This document shows, piece after piece, positions 63,046-64,000 of a stretch of DNA of 64,000 nucleotides. Source of the DNA: Globisporangium splendens. Lineage: Eukaryota; Oomycota; Peronosporomycetes; Pythiales; Pythiaceae. A model generated the notes under the pieces. It did no database searches. It saw nothing but the letters and a program-made list of their open reading frames with translations, and was not told where the DNA came from. How positions within the stretch are numbered: position 1 is the stretch's first letter; each line of letters opens with the position of its first letter. The position numbers were made by a program, and so were the translations under genes. The DNA lies in contig VFIW01000122.1 in NCBI GenBank assembly GCA_006386115.1, positions 1 through 64,000 on the forward strand, given 5' to 3'.

Positions 63046-64000
63046 ATTCCCGCTTTTCTGTATGCAAAAATGCGTGAGACGAATGGGTACCTGACGGGTG
63101 TCTGCTATGGTGTGTGCGCGTGTGTGTGTGCTGGAGCTGGCGAGTTCAAGAGTGGGCTTTCGGTTTTGTATAGAGAAAGTGAGTGGTTTGGTGCTTTGGC
63201 GTAAAAGCCAAGCGGGCAGTTTAGGGTGCATATGCGCAATTGTACCTACTGCATACGAACATAAAAGGGTCGGATCATGACCCCAGCCGTTGCAGCTTTT
63301 GCTTTTGCTTTCTCTCTCTCTCTCTTCTCTCTCTATGCGGGACTGGTTGGAGATTCTGAAGCTGACTGGCTCAAGAAATATGGAAAAGTGCGATTGAGAG
63401 GGGGAGAACGCGTGGATATTTAGACAGATCCCTGAAGAGCCATCGTTGTGAAACTTGCATTTGCGGAGAATAGGGAGAATATGGAGAGAAAGCCATGTAG
63501 CGAGTATGTATGCGCTTCAGAAGGCAGCATCCCATATTCTGATGGCAGCGTCAACAACAACAAGACAAACAGCAGCGCATCCCTTCTATCCATTGCCCGC
63601 GGCTCTTTTTATCCCGTGCTGAGAGCGCATCAACATCAGGATTGGACCATAATGACTCAATTAGCGTAATGAGTCGGCACAGAGCAGCGTGGGCGATGTT
63701 GTGGGTACATTTTGAATTCACTTGTTTCAATTGTTTGTAGTTGAGGATACTTCACACAGATTTACCTCGAGTACTGATACAATATATATACATATGCACT
63801 CAGCGATTGCGCTAGTTCCGAGACATGCAGAGACCACCAAAGTGCCAAGCTCAAGATTACTGAGAGCCGCCAAACAGACACGACGCGTCGACTTTGGTCC
63901 GTTCAAAACCGCCACCTGCCCTTTGCTGCACGCGTCCTATCCACACACAACGACACTCGTTTTGCCCTCTGCTCCAGTGTCCTATAAATAGCATACAAAC
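63046..64000. other. Intergenic right edge; CT-rich repeat
   Basis: The first 300 bases are the presumed promoter of the DUF1765-like gene, with TG repeats at 63110-63130 and a (CT)n run at 63309-63333. The remainder has no supported gene; tataaata-like and AT-rich stretches occur near the right end (63979-63990), which may belong to a gene beyond the window. Confidence 0.4.

Noticed and set aside
62161..63204. 347-codon plus-strand open frame and neighbours at 61009-61590
   Set aside because: Opposite the DUF1765-like gene; Arg-rich shadow translation without domains.
1..64000. CRISPR arrays, bacterial operons or prophage
   Set aside because: The window is intron-bearing eukaryotic DNA; no regularly spaced repeats were found.

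Overview
The window is nuclear DNA from a eukaryote, most probably an oomycete (Peronosporales/Pythiales-like). The reasons are short GT-AG introns of about 45-100 bases, compact gene spacing, codon third positions rich in G/C, stramenopile-style domain mixes (FYVE+PH+membrane anchor+CRAL-TRIO; ankyrin+DHYC palmitoyltransferase), and a chromodomain Ty3/gypsy retrotransposon. The genus cannot be fixed from sequence alone. I saw no rRNA, tRNA or CRISPR.

Layout. 1-1.04 kb holds no supported gene. 1.04-3.65 kb (+) is a FYVE/PH/CRAL-TRIO lipid-binding protein. 3.8-7.1 kb (-) is a nine-exon PMS2-type mismatch-repair endonuclease, divergent from a YfcD-type Nudix hydrolase (7.35-8.17 kb, +). 8.3-12.9 kb is a tandem duplication of a two-gene unit: an intact short-chain dehydrogenase (-) plus a short Cys/His finger protein (+), followed by a decayed dehydrogenase exon and a longer copy of the finger gene. 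13.6-16.25 kb (+) is an unrecognised membrane protein whose frame is broken by one frameshift and one in-frame TGA. 16.8-19.2 kb (+) is mitochondrial LepA/GUF1, convergent with a CECR5-like HAD phosphatase (-).

20.5-29.2 kb is repeat territory. Two old LTR pieces lie beside a 7,655-bp Ty3/gypsy chromovirus on the minus strand. It has two 650-bp LTRs, a 5-bp CAAAG target duplication, PBS and PPT. Its pol is broken, and a 355-codon coiled-coil ORF is encoded antisense between the integrase GPY/F module and the 3' LTR. That ORF is the most unusual item in the window.

30.2-37.5 kb carries a single-chain isopropylmalate dehydratase, an unrecognised protein with an in-frame TGA, an AK6/Fap7 adenylate kinase and an AAAP amino-acid transporter. 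37.5-40.4 kb is a decayed helical-repeat gene on the minus strand. 40.9-41.3 kb is a stray copy of the 5' exon of the polycystin gene found 9 kb further on. 41.4-52.5 kb holds a PlsB/GNPAT-type acyltransferase (-), a NIPA-like magnesium transporter with a secreted Cys-rich head (+), a polycystin-2-like channel with a broken 5' half (-) and an organellar RsmH/METTL15 rRNA methyltransferase (+). 52.6-55 kb (-) is an Akr1-type ankyrin-DHYC palmitoyltransferase. 55.6-59.5 kb (+) is a large decayed coiled-coil gene. 59.6-63 kb (-) has a Rieske protein and a large DUF1765-like protein.

There is no operon logic. The genes are individual housekeeping, lipid/membrane and organelle functions. Several pairs are divergent across short shared promoter regions (PMS2/Nudix, SDR/finger gene, AK6/transporter, GPAT/NIPA, polycystin/RsmH). 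Exon joins were deduced by hand from splice sites and phase. Domain names come from recognised motifs, not database searches.
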